Assembly (NCBI GenBank): GCA_014529385.2
Contig: CM043958.1
Coordinates: forward strand, 76,085,169-76,149,168
Length of the DNA: 64,000 bases
DNA from: Adiantum capillus-veneris
Taxonomy: Eukaryota > Streptophyta > Polypodiopsida > Polypodiales > Pteridaceae
Direction: 5' to 3'
A program made the translations under genes and the position numbers. The notes beneath the pieces are model-generated. The model was not told the origin of the DNA. It made no database searches and saw only the letters and a program-made list of their open reading frames with translations. Shown one piece after another: positions 63,971 through 64,000 of the stretch. The first letter of the stretch is position 1, and the number at the start of each line of letters is the position of its first letter.

Positions 63971-64000
63971 CCTTTCAAGCTCATAGGGCTCCGTCTCAGC
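63078..64000. repeat. Direct repeat pair of about 540-bp spacing
   Basis: A unit starting agtcatagaaagtcaa, with agaataaatgta, atgagaatttaattttt, gtggtgtcgacttggggtag and a GA run before attttcctt, occurs at about 63082-63450 and again at 63621-64000. The second copy is cut by the window edge. GA runs lie at 63385-63412 and 63917-63967. A weak relative of its middle part is at 14560-14660. Confidence 0.85.

Overview
The window reads as a piece of a large, repeat-rich land-plant nuclear genome. The evidence is nested LTR retrotransposons with plant-type tRNA primer sites, an integrated caulimovirid (plant pararetrovirus) array, satellite DNA and very long (CT)n/(CA)n microsatellites. The only intact long gene belongs to a family (DUF7869-like) that I associate with non-flowering plants, algae and other eukaryotes rather than with flowering plants. 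A fern or other non-flowering vascular plant is my best guess; this is inference.

Layout. 1-5640 is a satellite array with an 867-bp higher-order unit made of alternating 425- and 442-bp monomers. It is built around the 18-mer GGTCCACCACTTGTCCAA. 5641-8220 is AT-rich or low-complexity spacer with a 90-bp tandem repeat. 8221-10480 is a second array, with a 370-bp period, that shares the same 18-mer but not the rest of its monomer. It stops about 90 bp before an intact 1075-codon gene (10574-13801). 14100-15430 holds three diverged direct repeats and compound microsatellites.

16928-36625 is one 19.7-kb Ty3/gypsy element on the minus strand. It has 922/938-bp LTRs, a near-perfect 5-bp target duplication, a tRNA-Asp-type primer site and a polypurine tract. 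Its gag and pol are broken by stops and frameshifts. Beyond the integrase it carries three unusual coding stretches: a second retropepsin-like domain, a stretch with a recurring Trp-Pro-Lys motif, and a 953-codon coiled-coil ORF with three in-frame stops. Both non-coding ends of the element carry copies of a 24-bp perfect or near-perfect palindrome.

37.4-39.2 kb is a decayed reverse transcriptase that resembles Penelope-like elements, bordered by GT/CA microsatellites. 41.3-57.1 kb is a head-to-tail array of at least four partial endogenous pararetrovirus copies, all on the minus strand and all disabled. One copy is split by a 5.26-kb Ty1/copia element (44695-49955) with a perfect 5-bp target duplication. 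57.1-62.9 kb holds tandem copies of a microsatellite-bearing repeat, also seen at 39.8-40.7 kb, and 63.1-64.0 kb holds a direct repeat.

Apart from the 10574-13801 gene I see no host gene that looks functional. The window is mainly a record of successive insertions and decay. The copia element landed in an already integrated viral copy, and the viral copies share the same defects, so their amplification followed (or copied) an already disabled form.
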